Origin: an uncultured Sphingomonas sp.
GTDB taxonomy: Bacteria; Pseudomonadota; Alphaproteobacteria; Sphingomonadales; Sphingomonadaceae
Direction of reading: 5' to 3'
Assembly: GCF_946477935.1 (NCBI RefSeq)
Contig: NZ_CAMLAC010000012.1
Location: 1 to 36,599 of the forward strand
Length of the DNA: 36,599 nucleotides
Position 1 is the first letter of the stretch; each line of letters starts with the position of its first letter. The notes beneath the pieces are model-generated. The model had not been told where the DNA came from and did no database searches. It saw nothing but the letters and a program-made list of their open reading frames with translations. Shown piece after piece: positions 9,703-18,046 of this stretch. A program made the translations under genes and the position numbers.

Positions 9703-10012
9703 GCAGCAGAAGGCCGTCGACAACCGTCATTATGACGTGATCGTCGCGCCGCACATCACCGAGAAGGCGACGCTGCTCTCCGAGCACAACGCCGTCGTGT
9801 TCAAGGTCGCCGGTGACGCGACCAAGCCGCAGATCAAAGCTGCCGTCGAGGCTCTCTTCGACGTCACCGTGACGGGCGTGAACACGATCGTCCAGAAGGG
9901 CAAGACCAAGAAGTGGAAGGGCGCTCCGTACCAGCGCTCCGACATGAAGAAGGCGATCGTGACGCTGAAGGACGGCCAGTCCATCGACGTGACGACGGGG
10001 GTCCAGGGCTAA
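9695..10012 (+). CDS. rplW: 50S ribosomal protein L23 (uL23)
   Basis: A 105-residue protein beginning [20 protein letters not shown]. Conserved features are the [24 protein letters not shown] strand region (about 21-44), [15 protein letters not shown] and the tunnel-side loop [21 protein letters not shown]23 sits at the exit of the peptide tunnel and docks trigger factor, SRP and the Sec translocon. It overlaps rplD by 8 bp upstream and rplB by one base downstream (TAATG). Confidence 0.99.
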   Translation: MAKQQKAVDNRHYDVIVAPHITEKATLLSEHNAVVFKVAGDATKPQIKAAVEALFDVTVTGVNTIVQKGKTKKWKGAPYQRSDMKKAIVTLKDGQSIDVTTGVQG

Positions 10013-10863
10013 TGGCACTCAAGCAATATAATCCGACGAGCCCGGCCCGCCGCGGCCTGATCCTCGTCGACCGTTCGGCGCTGTGGAAGGGCGCGCCGGT
10101 CAAGTCGCTGACCGAAGGCAAGCGCAAGACCGGTGGCCGCAACAACAAGGGCCATGTGACGTCGCGCGGTATCGCGGGCGGCCACAAGCAGCGTTACCGC
10201 TATGTCGACTTCAAGCGTCGTCGCTGGGACGTCGAGGGCACCGTGGAGCGGATCGAATATGATCCCAACCGCACCGCCTTCATCGCGCTCGTGAACTACG
10301 GCACGGACGAGGCCGGCAAGGCCGATGTCGCGTACATCATCGCACCGCAGCGCCTGGGCGTTGGCGACAAGGTGATCGCCGGCAAGAAGACCGACGTGAA
10401 GCCGGGCAACGCGATGGAGCTGGGCCAGATGCCGGTCGGCACCATCGTCCACAATGTGGAGATGAAGCCGGGCAAGGGTGGTCAGATCGCCCGTTCGGCC
10501 GGCACCTATGTGCAGGTCGTCGGTCGTGACCGCGGCATGGTGATCGTCCGCCTGAACTCGGGCGAGCAGCGCTACATCCGTGGCGAGTGCATGGCGACGG
10601 TGGGCGCGGTGTCGAACCCCGACAACGCCAACCAGAACCTGGCGAAGGCGGGTCGTAACCGCTGGCTGGGCCGCCGTCCGCTGACGCGCGGTGTCGCGAA
10701 GAACCCGGTCGACCACCCGCATGGCGGTGGTGAAGGCCGGACCTCGGGCGGCCGTCATCCGGTCACGCCGTGGGGCAAGCCGACCAAGGGTGCGCGCACC
10801 CGGCACAACAAGGCGACGGACAAGATGATCATCCGTAGCCGTCACGCGAAGAAGAAGGGCTAA
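10012..10863 (+). CDS. rplB: 50S ribosomal protein L2 (uL2)
   Basis: A 283-residue protein beginning [15 protein letters not shown]. It has the RNA-binding N-terminal half ([22 protein letters not shown], about 42-63) and the C-terminal motif [21 protein letters not shown]. The latter contains the conserved histidine that reaches the peptidyl transferase centre. L2 is needed for subunit joining and peptide bond formation. It is slightly longer than E. coli L2 (273). The start overlaps the rplW stop by one base, and rpsS follows after 3 bp. Confidence 0.99.
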   Translation: MALKQYNPTSPARRGLILVDRSALWKGAPVKSLTEGKRKTGGRNNKGHVTSRGIAGGHKQRYRYVDFKRRRWDVEGTVERIEYDPNRTAFIALVNYGTDEAGKADVAYIIAPQRLGVGDKVIAGKKTDVKPGNAMELGQMPVGTIVHNVEMKPGKGGQIARSAGTYVQVVGRDRGMVIVRLNSGEQRYIRGECMATVGAVSNPDNANQNLAKAGRNRWLGRRPLTRGVAKNPVDHPHGGGEGRTSGGRHPVTPWGKPTKGARTRHNKATDKMIIRSRHAKKKG

Positions 10864-10866
10864 GCG

Positions 10867-11145
10867 ATGGCTCGTTCCGTATGGAAGGGTCCTTTCGTGG
10901 ACCTCCACCTCCTGAAGAAGGCCGAGACCGCGCAGGACGCGTCCGGCCGTTCGGGTCCGATCAAGACCTGGTCGCGCCGTTCGACGATCCTCCCGTCGTT
11001 CGTCGGCCTGACCTTCAACGTCTACAACGGCCGCAAGTTCGTTCCCGTCTCGGTGAACGAGGACATGGTCGGCATGAAGCTCGGCGAGTTCGCGCCTACG
11101 CGCTACTTCCCCGGCCACGCTGCCGACAAGAAGGGTAAGCGCTGA
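10867..11145 (+). CDS. rpsS: 30S ribosomal protein S19 (uS19)
   Basis: A 92-residue protein, the standard length, beginning [18 protein letters not shown]. The signature [30 protein letters not shown] (about 28-57) and the C-terminal [20 protein letters not shown] are intact. S19 complexes with S13 in the 30S head near the A and P sites. The stop overlaps the rplV start by one base (TGATG), so reinitiation is likely. Confidence 0.99.
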   Translation: MARSVWKGPFVDLHLLKKAETAQDASGRSGPIKTWSRRSTILPSFVGLTFNVYNGRKFVPVSVNEDMVGMKLGEFAPTRYFPGHAADKKGKR

Positions 11146-11522
11146 TGTCCAAGCCCGCATCCCCCCGCAAGGTCGGTGAGAAGGAAGCGCTGTCGGTCGG
11201 CACGCAGATCCGCGGTTCGGCGCAGAAGCTGAACCTGGTCGCTGGCCTGATCCGCGGTCGCAAGGCCGGTGACGCGCTGAACATCCTGACCTTCTCGAAG
11301 AAGGCCATGGCGGTTGACGCGCGCAAGGTGCTGGCCTCGGCCATCGCCAATGCCGAGAACAACCACAACCTCGACGTCGACGCCCTCGTCGTCGCCGAGG
11401 CGTCGGTCGGCAAGTCGATCACCATGAAGCGCTTCGCGACCCGCGGCCGTGGCAAGTCCACCCGCATCCTGAAGCCGTTCAGCCGTCTGCGCATCGTCGT
11501 GCGCGAGCAGGAAGAAGCCTAA
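11145..11522 (+). CDS. rplV: 50S ribosomal protein L22 (uL22)
   Basis: A 125-residue protein beginning [20 protein letters not shown]. It has the conserved [23 protein letters not shown] region (about 26-48), the [16 protein letters not shown] helix and the beta-hairpin [22 protein letters not shown] that lines the exit tunnel at the constriction near macrolide-binding sites. The N-terminus is a little extended relative to E. coli (110 residues). It overlaps rpsS and rpsC by one base each. Confidence 0.99.
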   Translation: MSKPASPRKVGEKEALSVGTQIRGSAQKLNLVAGLIRGRKAGDALNILTFSKKAMAVDARKVLASAIANAENNHNLDVDALVVAEASVGKSITMKRFATRGRGKSTRILKPFSRLRIVVREQEEA

Positions 11523-12229
11523 TGGGTCATAAGAGCAACCCGATCGGTCTGCGCCTGCAGATCAACCGTACCTGGGACAGCCGCTGGTTCGCGGAAGGCC
11601 AGGATTACGGCCGCCTGCTGCTGGAGGATCTGAAGATCCGCCAGTACATCATGAAGACGCTGCCGCAGGCTGCGATCTCCAAGGTGGTGATCGAGCGTCC
11701 GGCCAAGCTGTGCCGCATCTCGATCTTCGCCGCACGCCCTGGCGTGATCATCGGCAAGAAGGGCTCGGACATCGAGAAGCTGCGCAAGCAGATCGGCTCG
11801 ATGACCTCGTCGGACGTGTCGTTGAACATCGTCGAGATCCGCAAGCCCGAGATCGACGCCAAGCTCGTCGCGCAGGGCATCGCCGATCAGCTGGAGCGCC
11901 GCATCGCGTTCCGCCGTGCGATGAAGCGCGCGGTGCAGTCCGCAATGCGTCTGGGTGCCGACGGCATCCGCGTCGCCTGCGGTGGTCGCCTGGGCGGCGC
12001 GGAAATCGCCCGCTCGGAGAGCTACCGCGAGGGCCGTGTTCCGCTGCACACGCTGCGCGCGAACATGGACTATGCCGAAGCGCAGGCCCACACCGCTTAC
12101 GGTGTGTGCGGCGTCAAGGTCTGGGTGTTCAAGGGCGAGATCCTGGGTCACGACCCGATGGCGCAGGACCGGTTGATGATGGAGGCCCAGACCTCTGGCG
12201 TCCGTCCGGCCCGCGACGATCGTCGCTAA
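11522..12229 (+). CDS. rpsC: 30S ribosomal protein S3 (uS3)
   Basis: A 235-residue protein beginning [23 protein letters not shown] domain lies at about 40-105, with the GXXG loop [15 protein letters not shown]. The C-terminal RNA-binding domain contains [31 protein letters not shown]3 forms part of the mRNA entry channel and the ribosomal helicase with S4 and S5. It is coupled to rplV by TAATG. rplP follows after 12 bp. Confidence 0.99.
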   Translation: MGHKSNPIGLRLQINRTWDSRWFAEGQDYGRLLLEDLKIRQYIMKTLPQAAISKVVIERPAKLCRISIFAARPGVIIGKKGSDIEKLRKQIGSMTSSDVSLNIVEIRKPEIDAKLVAQGIADQLERRIAFRRAMKRAVQSAMRLGADGIRVACGGRLGGAEIARSESYREGRVPLHTLRANMDYAEAQAHTAYGVCGVKVWVFKGEILGHDPMAQDRLMMEAQTSGVRPARDDRR

Positions 12230-12241
12230 GGAATAGATGAG

Positions 12242-12676
12242 ATGCTGCAACCGAAGCGCACCAAATTCCGCAAGGCCTTCAAGGGCCGCATTCATGGCGA
12301 CGCCAAGGGTGGCACGAGCCTGAACTTCGGCGCCTATGGCCTGAAGGCCATGGAACCGGAGCGGATCACCGCCCGCCAGATCGAGGCGGCTCGCCGCGCG
12401 ATCACGCGTCACATCAAGCGTCAGGGACGCTTGTGGATCCGCGTGTTCCCGGACGTGCCGGTTTCGTCGAAGCCTGCCGAAGTCCGCATGGGCTCGGGCA
12501 AGGGTTCGCCGGAGTTCTGGGCGGCCCGCGTCAAGCCCGGCCGGATCCTGTTCGAGCTGGACGGCGTGGAAGGCAAGATCGCGGCTGAGGCTTTCGAGCG
12601 CGCCGCAATGAAGCTGCCGATCAAGACCAAGGTCGTTGCCCGTCTGGGCGACACCTCGCACCTCGGAGGCGAGTAA
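12242..12676 (+). CDS. rplP: 50S ribosomal protein L16 (uL16)
   Basis: A 144-residue protein beginning [19 protein letters not shown]. The conserved [25 protein letters not shown] (about 47-71) and the segment [30 protein letters not shown] are present. The loop including Arg of EVRMGSGKG corresponds to the arginine hydroxylated by RoxA (YcfD) in some bacteria. L16 organises the A-site region of 23S rRNA. The stop overlaps the rpmC start by one base. Confidence 0.99.
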   Translation: MLQPKRTKFRKAFKGRIHGDAKGGTSLNFGAYGLKAMEPERITARQIEAARRAITRHIKRQGRLWIRVFPDVPVSSKPAEVRMGSGKGSPEFWAARVKPGRILFELDGVEGKIAAEAFERAAMKLPIKTKVVARLGDTSHLGGE

Positions 12677-12876
12677 TGGCCAAGACCGACTATAACGCGC
12701 AGAGCGACGACCAGCTCGTCGAGGCGCTGGGCAACCTGAAGCGCGAGCAGTTCAACCTGCGCTTCCAGGCGGCGACCAGCCAGCTGGAGAAGTCCAGCCG
12801 CGTGAAGGAAGTCCGTCGCGATATCGCGCGGATCAAGACCCTGCAGGCGCAGCGCACCGCTGCGGCTGCCAAGTAA
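12676..12876 (+). CDS. rpmC: 50S ribosomal protein L29 (uL29)
   Basis: A 66-residue helical protein beginning [20 protein letters not shown]. The central [35 protein letters not shown] region matches L29, a two-helix protein beside the tunnel exit next to L23. Length is normal (63-70). It overlaps rplP by one base and precedes rpsQ by 12 bp. Confidence 0.98.
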   Translation: MAKTDYNAQSDDQLVEALGNLKREQFNLRFQAATSQLEKSSRVKEVRRDIARIKTLQAQRTAAAAK

Positions 12877-12888
12877 GGACCGAGACAC

Positions 12889-13161
12889 ATGCCGAAGCGC
12901 GTGCTGACCGGGGTGATCGTCTCGGACAAGACCGACAAGACGGTTGTTGTCAACGTGGAGCGGAAGGTTCGCCATCCGCTGTACGGCAAGATCATCCGTC
13001 GGTCGAAAAAGTATCATGCCCATGACGAGGGCAACGAGTTCAAGGCCGGTGAGACGGTGCGCATCGAAGAGACCGCGCCGATCTCGAAGCTGAAGACCTG
13101 GAAGGTGATCGAGCGGGTGAACACCCACGCGACGCCGGAGCGGGCTTCGGCAGAAGGCTGA
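12889..13161 (+). CDS. rpsQ: 30S ribosomal protein S17 (uS17)
   Basis: A 90-residue OB-fold protein beginning [21 protein letters not shown]. Conserved features are [51 protein letters not shown], covering about residues 24-76. S17 binds the 5' domain of 16S rRNA. It is the last gene of the S10 operon in the classical scheme, and a terminator follows at once here. The ATG follows AAGGACCGAGACAC. Confidence 0.99.
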   Translation: MPKRVLTGVIVSDKTDKTVVVNVERKVRHPLYGKIIRRSKKYHAHDEGNEFKAGETVRIEETAPISKLKTWKVIERVNTHATPERASAEG

Positions 13162-13171
13162 TACGGGACTT

Positions 13172-13202
13172 CGCCGCGCCGGTTTCGACCGGGCGGCGTT
13201 TT
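13172..13202 (+). terminator. Intrinsic terminator at the S10/spc boundary
   Basis: Arms CGCCGC (13172-13177) with GCGGCG (13193-13198) and inner CCGG with CCGG, one bulged G, loop TTTCGA, then TTTT (13199-13202). It lies 11 bp past the rpsQ stop. Confidence 0.7.
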
Positions 13203-13223
13203 CCGTGAAATGGGCAAGGGGCC

Positions 13224-13252
13224 TTGCGTTCCTTGCCAGGGGCGGCTAGGTG
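13224..13252 (+). promoter_or_regulatory. Candidate spc operon promoter
   Basis: TTGCGT (13224-13229), 17-bp spacer, TAGGTG (13247-13252). It sits between the two terminator-like hairpins at the S10/spc boundary, 97 bp before rplN. The -10 match is modest. Confidence 0.35.
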
Positions 13253-13258
13253 GCCGCT

Positions 13259-13297
13259 CCCCCTGGTGCGGCTTCGCTGCGCCGGGGGTCGTTTTTT
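13259..13297 (+). terminator. Second terminator-like hairpin before rplN (possible attenuator)
   Basis: Arms starting CCCCC (13259-13263) and ending GGGGG (13284-13288), with an inner GG/CC and GCGG/CTGC stem capped by CTTCG. Six T residues follow (13292-13297). It lies 52 bp before rplN, inside what must be a transcribed region if rplN is read from upstream. Confidence 0.6.
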
Positions 13298-13348
13298 AAA
13301 GGCGGGGTAGGGTCGGAATCCACCCCAAGAGAGAAGGAAGCAGGATCC

Positions 13349-13717
13349 ATGATCCAGATGCAATCCAATCTCGACGTCGCGGACAATAGCGGCGCGAAGC
13401 GGGTACAGTGCATCAAGGTGCTTGGCGGTTCCAAGCGCCGTACTGCGGGCGTGGGCGACATCATCGTCGTCAGCGTCAAGGAAGCGCAGCCGCGTGGCCG
13501 CGTGAAGAAGGGCGACGTGCACCGTGCGGTGATCGTGCGTACCGCCAAGGACATCCGCCGTGCAGACGGCTCGGTGATCCGCTTCGACGGCAACGCCGCC
13601 GTCCTGGTCAACAAGAACGAGGAGCCGATCGGCACCCGTATCTTCGGCCCGGTCGTGCGCGAGCTTCGTGGCAAGAAGCACATGAAGATCATCTCGCTGG
13701 CTCCGGAGGTGCTGTAA
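13349..13717 (+). CDS. rplN: 50S ribosomal protein L14 (uL14)
   Basis: A 122-residue protein, the canonical length, beginning [20 protein letters not shown]. The signature [55 protein letters not shown] extends over most of the C-terminal half. L14 forms an intersubunit bridge and is the binding site of the silencing factor RsfS. It is the first gene of the classical spc operon, 187 bp after rpsQ with hairpins and a candidate promoter in between. The ribosome-binding site is GAGAAGGAAG. The stop overlaps the rplX start by one base. Confidence 0.99.
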   Translation: MIQMQSNLDVADNSGAKRVQCIKVLGGSKRRTAGVGDIIVVSVKEAQPRGRVKKGDVHRAVIVRTAKDIRRADGSVIRFDGNAAVLVNKNEEPIGTRIFGPVVRELRGKKHMKIISLAPEVL

Positions 13718-14034
13718 TGGCCGCCGCAAAGATCAAGAAGGGCGACCGCGTGATCGTCCTGTCCGGCAAGGACAAGGGCAAGACGGGCACCGTGACCGTG
13801 TCGATGCCCAAGGACTCGAAGGTCGTGGTTGAGGGCGTGAACGTCGCGACCCGTCACCGCAAGCCCAGCCAGGCGAACCCGCAGGGTGGCCTGGAGCGCG
13901 TCGAGGCACCGCTTCACATCTCGAAGGTCGCGCATGTGACCGCCGACGGTAAGCCCACCCGCGTTCGCTTCGAGACGCAGGACGGCAAGAAGGTCCGCGT
14001 GGCCGTCAAGACCGGAGACAAGATCGATGGCTGA
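13717..14034 (+). CDS. rplX: 50S ribosomal protein L24 (uL24)
   Basis: A 105-residue protein beginning [24 protein letters not shown] motif occupies residues about 7-34 ([18 protein letters not shown]), followed by [21 protein letters not shown], the usual rRNA-binding strand. L24 starts 50S assembly and sits near the tunnel exit. It overlaps rplN by one base and rplE by 8 bp. Confidence 0.98.
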   Translation: MAAAKIKKGDRVIVLSGKDKGKTGTVTVSMPKDSKVVVEGVNVATRHRKPSQANPQGGLERVEAPLHISKVAHVTADGKPTRVRFETQDGKKVRVAVKTGDKIDG

Positions 14035-14608
14035 TTACAAGCCCCGGATGAAGGCGATCTACGAGGATCGCATCGTCGCCGCCATGGTCGAGAAGTTCGG
14101 CTACAAGAACGTCAACGAAATCCCGCGGCTCGACAAGATCGTGCTGAACATGGGCGTTGGCGAAGCCACCCAGGACAAGAAGCGCGTCGATCAGGCCGCG
14201 TCCGAGATGGAGCTGATCGCCGGCCAGAAGCCCGTGATCACCAAGGCGAAGAAGTCGATCGCGCAGTTCAAGCTGCGTGAAGGCATGCCGATCGGCGTCA
14301 AGGTGACGCTGCGTCGCGAGCGCATGTACGAGTTCCTCGACCGCTTCATCACGATCGCGCTGCCCCGCGTCCGCGACTTCCGTGGCCTGAACCCGAAGAG
14401 CTTCGACGGTCGCGGCAACTATGCCTGCGGCATCAAGGAGCAGATCGTGTTCCCGGAAATCAACTATGACCGCATCGACAAGGTGCGCGGCATGGATGTG
14501 ATCGTGACGACGACCGCGAAGACCGACGACGAGGCGCGCGAGCTGCTCCGTCTGTTCGGCTTCCCGTTCCCGCAGGAAGAAGCCGCCGAGGAAAAGCAGG
14601 CGGCATAA
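14027..14608 (+). CDS. rplE: 50S ribosomal protein L5 (uL5)
   Basis: A 193-residue protein beginning [20 protein letters not shown]. It contains the conserved [17 protein letters not shown] segment (about 32-48), [31 protein letters not shown] and [15 protein letters not shown]5 binds 5S rRNA and contacts P-site tRNA. A short Glu/Ala tail ([10 protein letters not shown]) extends the usual 179 residues. The start lies within the rplX end (8-bp overlap). Confidence 0.99.
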   Translation: MADYKPRMKAIYEDRIVAAMVEKFGYKNVNEIPRLDKIVLNMGVGEATQDKKRVDQAASEMELIAGQKPVITKAKKSIAQFKLREGMPIGVKVTLRRERMYEFLDRFITIALPRVRDFRGLNPKSFDGRGNYACGIKEQIVFPEINYDRIDKVRGMDVIVTTTAKTDDEARELLRLFGFPFPQEEAAEEKQAA

Positions 14609-14615
14609 TCCCAAA

Positions 14616-14641
14616 CCCCTCCTGCCCCCGGGCGGGAGGGG
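14616..14641 (+). other. GC-rich stem-loop in the rplE-rpsN spacer
   Basis: CCCCTCC (14616-14622) pairs with GGAGGGG (14635-14641), with an inner GCCC/GGGC and one T.G pair; in practice the tip opens to a small loop. There is no T-run. Probably an mRNA stability or processing element. Confidence 0.45.
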
Positions 14642-14667
14642 ATCAGTAGAGAGAAGAGCTTAAGTCC

Positions 14668-14973
14668 ATGGCGAAACTGAGTTCAGTCAACAAGAACGAG
14701 CGGCGCCGCGCCCTCGTCAAGAAGTATGCGGGCAAGTACGCGAAGCTGAAGGCCGTCGCGAACGACAAGAGCCTCGATGAGACTGAGCGTCTGATCGCGC
14801 GCCTGAAGATGGCCGAGATCCCCCGCAACGGCAACCCGACCCGCATCCGCAACCGTTGCGAGATCACCGGTCGCCCGCGTGCATATTACCGCAAGTTCCG
14901 TCTCGCTCGCGTCATGCTGCGTGATCTCGCCAATAAGGGCATGATCCCCGGCGTCACCAAGTCGAGCTGGTAA
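14668..14973 (+). CDS. rpsN: 30S ribosomal protein S14 (uS14, zinc-independent type)
   Basis: A 101-residue protein beginning [20 protein letters not shown]. The C-terminal core [31 protein letters not shown] lacks the CxxC pairs of the zinc-binding form, so this is the longer C-minus version found in most proteobacteria. S14 is essential for the 30S head and binds late in assembly. The ATG follows GAGAGAAGAGC. It precedes rpsH by 10 bp. Confidence 0.99.
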   Translation: MAKLSSVNKNERRRALVKKYAGKYAKLKAVANDKSLDETERLIARLKMAEIPRNGNPTRIRNRCEITGRPRAYYRKFRLARVMLRDLANKGMIPGVTKSSW

Positions 14974-14983
14974 GGATCTAGAG

Positions 14984-15379
14984 ATGGCAGTGACCGATCC
15001 CCTGGGTGACCTGCTCACCCGCATCCGCAACGGCCAGCGCGCGAAGAAGGACTCCGTCCTCTCGCCGGCGTCGAAGCTGCGCGTCCGCGTGCTCGACGTT
15101 CTGCAGCGCGAAGGCTATATCCGTGGCTACAGCGAAGAGCAGATGGGCCCCGCAGCCGGCATCCGCATCGAGCTGAAGTATTTCGAGGGCCAGCCCGCGA
15201 TCAAGCACATCGCGCGCGTCTCGAAGCCGGGCCGCCGCATCTACTCGGGCGCGCAGGAGCTTCCGCGCGTTCGTAACGGCCTTGGCATCACCATCGTGTC
15301 GACGCCGCGTGGCGTTCTGTCCGACGCCGAGGCGCGCGAGCAGAATGCCGGTGGCGAAGTGCTGGCGGAGGTGTTCTGA
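14984..15379 (+). CDS. rpsH: 30S ribosomal protein S8 (uS8)
   Basis: A 131-residue protein beginning [20 protein letters not shown]. The conserved [38 protein letters not shown] (about 84-121) is the 16S rRNA-binding C-terminal domain. S8 is a primary binder of helix 21 and, in E. coli, represses the spc operon by binding a mimic near rplE. It overlaps rplF by one base (TGATG). Confidence 0.99.
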   Translation: MAVTDPLGDLLTRIRNGQRAKKDSVLSPASKLRVRVLDVLQREGYIRGYSEEQMGPAAGIRIELKYFEGQPAIKHIARVSKPGRRIYSGAQELPRVRNGLGITIVSTPRGVLSDAEAREQNAGGEVLAEVF

Positions 15380-15912
15380 TGAGCCGCATCGGTAAGAAGG
15401 CAGTCCCGGTTCCGGCCGGCGTGACTGCGAACATCGAGGGGCGCACCCTCAGCGTGAAGGGCCCCAAGGGCACCCTGACGCTGCCGCTCGCCGACGAGAT
15501 CACCTATGACGTCCAGCAGGACGGCATTTCGGTGCAGCCGGCGAATGACACCAAGCGTGCGCGCGCCTTCTGGGGCATGCAGCGTACGCTGGTGCAGAAC
15601 CTGGTGACCGGCGTGACCACCGGCTTCTCCAAGAAGCTGCTGATCACGGGCGTCGGCTACCGCGCCGCGGCGCAGGGCAAGACCCTGAAGCTGCAGCTTG
15701 GCTACAGCCACGACGTCAACATCGACGTGCCGGAAGGCCTGGAGGTGAAGACGCCCGACAACACCACCGTCGAGATCAGCGGTGCGGACAAGCAGAAGGT
15801 GGGCCAGCTGGCCGCCGAGATCCGCCGCTGGCGCAAGCCTGAGCCGTACAAGGGCAAGGGCATCAAGTACGACGGCGAGTTCATCTTCCGCAAGGAAGGG
15901 AAGAAGAAGTAA
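15379..15912 (+). CDS. rplF: 50S ribosomal protein L6 (uL6)
   Basis: A 177-residue protein beginning [20 protein letters not shown]. It has the internal duplication typical of L6 and the C-terminal signature [25 protein letters not shown]6 lies near the factor-binding site of the 50S subunit. It is coupled by one-base overlaps to rpsH upstream and rplR downstream (TAATG). Confidence 0.99.
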   Translation: MSRIGKKAVPVPAGVTANIEGRTLSVKGPKGTLTLPLADEITYDVQQDGISVQPANDTKRARAFWGMQRTLVQNLVTGVTTGFSKKLLITGVGYRAAAQGKTLKLQLGYSHDVNIDVPEGLEVKTPDNTTVEISGADKQKVGQLAAEIRRWRKPEPYKGKGIKYDGEFIFRKEGKKK

Positions 15913-16268
15913 TGACCAAGGGTCTCTCTCTTTTCGAGAAGCGCCGTCGGCGCAACCGTACCGCGCTCAAGGCGCGTGCAGGCGGTCGTCCGCGTTTGTC
16001 CGTGCATCGCTCGGGCAAGCATATCTATGCGCAGGTGATCGACGACGAGGCGGGTCGCACCGTCGCATCGGCCTCCACGCTGGAGCAGGGTGCGCGCGAC
16101 ACGTCGGGCGCGAACGTTGCAGCGGCGACCGAGGTCGGCAAGCGCGTTGCCGAGGCAGCCAAGGCGGCCGGCGTGACGCAGGTCGTCTTCGATCGTGGCG
16201 GCTTCCTCTTCCATGGCCGCGTCAAGGCGCTGGCCGAGGCCGCGCGTGAAGCCGGATTGGAGTTCTAA
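15912..16268 (+). CDS. rplR: 50S ribosomal protein L18 (uL18)
   Basis: A 118-residue protein beginning [21 protein letters not shown] basic N-terminus that binds 5S rRNA is followed by [33 protein letters not shown] and [28 protein letters not shown]18 brings 5S rRNA to the 50S subunit with L5. Overlaps rplF by one base and precedes rpsE by 2 bp. Confidence 0.99.
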   Translation: MTKGLSLFEKRRRRNRTALKARAGGRPRLSVHRSGKHIYAQVIDDEAGRTVASASTLEQGARDTSGANVAAATEVGKRVAEAAKAAGVTQVVFDRGGFLFHGRVKALAEAAREAGLEF

Positions 16269-16270
16269 AA

Positions 16271-17059
16271 ATGGCTGACGAGAACAACCAGCCGCAGGTC
16301 GCGGCGGGCGCCGAGGGCGCATCGCAGGACGCGCCGCAGAGCGGTGGCCAGAATGCCGGCGGCTTCAACGCTGGTGGCCAGGGCGGCTTCGGCGGCCAGG
16401 GTGGTCGTGGTCCGCGTGGCGGCGGCGGTGGCCGCGGTCGCGGCGGTCCGGGCGGTGGCGATCGTGGCCGTGGCGGCCGTGACGGCAACCGTGGCCGTCG
16501 TGACGATCGTCGCGGCGCCGAGGACCAGGGCGAAGAGCTGATCGAGAAGCTCGTCCACATCAACCGCGTTTCGAAGACGGTGAAGGGCGGCAAGCGCTTC
16601 GGCTTCGCAGCGCTGGTCGTCGTGGGCGACGGCAAGGGCCGCACGGGCTTCGGCCACGGCAAGGCACGCGAAGTGCCGGAAGCCATCTCGAAGGCGACCG
16701 CGGCGGCGAAGAAGGCCATGATCCGCGTTCCGCTGAAGGATGGCCGCACGCTGCACCATGATGGCAACGGCCATTTCGGTGCGGGTCGCGTGACCGTTCG
16801 CTCGGCGCCGCAGGGCACGGGCATCATCGCAGGTGGCCCGATGCGCGCCATCTTCGAGAGCCTGGGCGTCGCCGACGTGGTGACCAAGTCGGTCGGCACG
16901 TCCAACCCGTACAACATGATCCGTGCCACCTTCGAAGCGCTGGGCGAACAGACCAGCCCGAAGTCGGTGGCGCAGCGTCGTGGCAAGAAGATCGCCGACC
17001 TGCTCGGCCGCGGTGGGTCGCAGACCGCCGAGGCTGATGCCGCGGCCGTCACGGAGTAA
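16271..17059 (+). CDS. rpsE: 30S ribosomal protein S5 (uS5) with RGG-rich N-terminal extension
   Basis: A 262-residue protein; the family core is only about 165 residues. Residues 1-85 form an extension: an acidic/polar start ([16 protein letters not shown]), then a Gly/Arg/Gln tract at about 25-82 with repeated GGRG, RGRGG and GGFGGQGG units and Asp/Arg pairs before the core. The core begins near residue 87 ([20 protein letters not shown]) and contains the S5 double-stranded RNA-binding fold and [19 protein letters not shown] roughly 20-residue Gly/Ala/Glu tail follows. S5 supports decoding accuracy and mRNA unwinding at the entry site. The extension is in frame with no frameshift and starts 2 bp after rplR, so the start is secure. 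Confidence 0.98.
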   Translation: MADENNQPQVAAGAEGASQDAPQSGGQNAGGFNAGGQGGFGGQGGRGPRGGGGGRGRGGPGGGDRGRGGRDGNRGRRDDRRGAEDQGEELIEKLVHINRVSKTVKGGKRFGFAALVVVGDGKGRTGFGHGKAREVPEAISKATAAAKKAMIRVPLKDGRTLHHDGNGHFGAGRVTVRSAPQGTGIIAGGPMRAIFESLGVADVVTKSVGTSNPYNMIRATFEALGEQTSPKSVAQRRGKKIADLLGRGGSQTAEADAAAVTE

Positions 17060-17065
17060 TCCGAC

Positions 17066-17242
17066 ATGGCTACCATCAAGATCAAGCAGACCGGTTCGCC
17101 GATCCGCCGCACCAAGGATCAGCGCGCAACGCTGATCGGTCTCGGCCTCAACAAGATGCACCGGGTGTCGGAGCTGGAAGACAGCCCCGAAGTCCGCGGA
17201 ATGATCCGCAAGGTGCAGCACATGGTCGAAGTGCAGGGCTGA
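17066..17242 (+). CDS. rpmD: 50S ribosomal protein L30 (uL30)
   Basis: A 58-residue protein from the ATG at 17066, beginning [20 protein letters not shown]. The conserved [20 protein letters not shown] (about 20-39) and the C-terminal [15 protein letters not shown] match bacterial L30 at its normal length. It follows rpsE by 6 bp. A terminator-like hairpin follows before rplO. Confidence 0.98.
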   Translation: MATIKIKQTGSPIRRTKDQRATLIGLGLNKMHRVSELEDSPEVRGMIRKVQHMVEVQG

Positions 17243-17272
17243 GCCCTTTCACTTCACCGGTGACAAACACGG

Positions 17273-17302
17273 GGAAGGGGGCTAAGCGGCCCCCTTCCTT
17301 TT
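17273..17302 (+). terminator. Terminator-like hairpin between rpmD and rplO
   Basis: A perfect 10-bp stem (GGAAGGGGGC at 17273-17282 with 17289-17298), 6-base loop and TTTT. It lies inside the spc gene series, so it must be leaky or rplO must have its own start. A second 7-bp hairpin GTTCCCG/CGGGAAC follows (about 17307-17323). Confidence 0.65.
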
Positions 17303-17354
17303 ATCCGTTCCCGGCTCGGGAACAGCGCGCAAAAAGCGAAAGCGAGTGCATATC

Positions 17355-17879
17355 ATGAAGCTGAACCAACTTTCCGACAACGCAGGTGCCCGCAAGTCCA
17401 AGATCCGCGTCGGTCGCGGTATCGGATCGGGCAAGGGCAAGACCGCCGGTCGCGGCCAGAAGGGCCAGAAGAGCCGTGAAGGCGTGTCCATCGCGGGCTT
17501 CGAGGGCGGTCAGATGCCGCTCCACATGCGTCTGCCGAAGCGTGGCTTCAACAACATCTTCGCCAAGGACTATGCCGAGGTGAACCTGGGCGCGATCCAG
17601 AAGGCCGTCGATGCCGGCAAGCTGGATGCGAACGGCACGATCGATCACGCTGCGCTGAAGGCCGCGAACCTGGCCCGTGGTGGCAAGGATGGCGTCCGTC
17701 TGCTCGCCAAGGGCGAGCTGACCGCCAAGCTGTCGTTCCTGGTCGCCGGCGTGTCGGGCTCGGCGCGCGAGGCGGTCGAGAAGACCGGCGGCTCGGTCGA
17801 GGTCATCAAGGTGGTGCCTGCCGCCGAGAAGGCCGCCGCCAAGAAGGGCACCGTCAAGGCTGCCCGCAAGGCCAAGTAA
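17355..17879 (+). CDS. rplO: 50S ribosomal protein L15 (uL15)
   Basis: A 174-residue protein beginning [20 protein letters not shown]. The glycine/basic N-terminal region [22 protein letters not shown] (about 20-41) and [19 protein letters not shown] are hallmarks of L15. The C-terminus ends in a Lys/Ala tail, longer than in E. coli (144 residues). L15 is a late 50S assembly protein. It is 112 bp from rpmD, the spacer holding a terminator-like hairpin. A GTG nine bases upstream is a less likely start. Confidence 0.99.
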   Translation: MKLNQLSDNAGARKSKIRVGRGIGSGKGKTAGRGQKGQKSREGVSIAGFEGGQMPLHMRLPKRGFNNIFAKDYAEVNLGAIQKAVDAGKLDANGTIDHAALKAANLARGGKDGVRLLAKGELTAKLSFLVAGVSGSAREAVEKTGGSVEVIKVVPAAEKAAAKKGTVKAARKAK

Positions 17880-17888
17880 GCACTGTTG

Positions 17889-17910
17889 CCCCGGCACCAC
17901 GCCGGGGCTT
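17889..17910 (+). terminator. Weak terminator-like hairpin after rplO
   Basis: A perfect 7-bp stem CCCCGGC/GCCGGGG (17889-17895, 17901-17907) with loop ACCAC, followed only by CTTTC. The T-run is short, so termination would be partial. Confidence 0.4.
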
Positions 17911-17957
17911 TCAGTGCCGGGCCGTCGCATCCGGGTGCGGGCAAAGCCGGCAACCCA

Positions 17958-17986
17958 TTAGACAAGGCGGCTCGGCTGCCTATATG
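17958..17986 (+). promoter_or_regulatory. Promoter upstream of secY
   Basis: TTAGAC (17958-17963), 17-bp spacer, TATATG (17981-17986). It lies 61 bp upstream of secY after the rplO hairpin. This would give secY-adk its own start. Confidence 0.55.
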
Positions 17987-18046
17987 AGCGGCGGGGCGGG
18001 TCAAAACGCATCCCGCCGCTTTTCGTTTCCAGGATAAACGCAGCTT

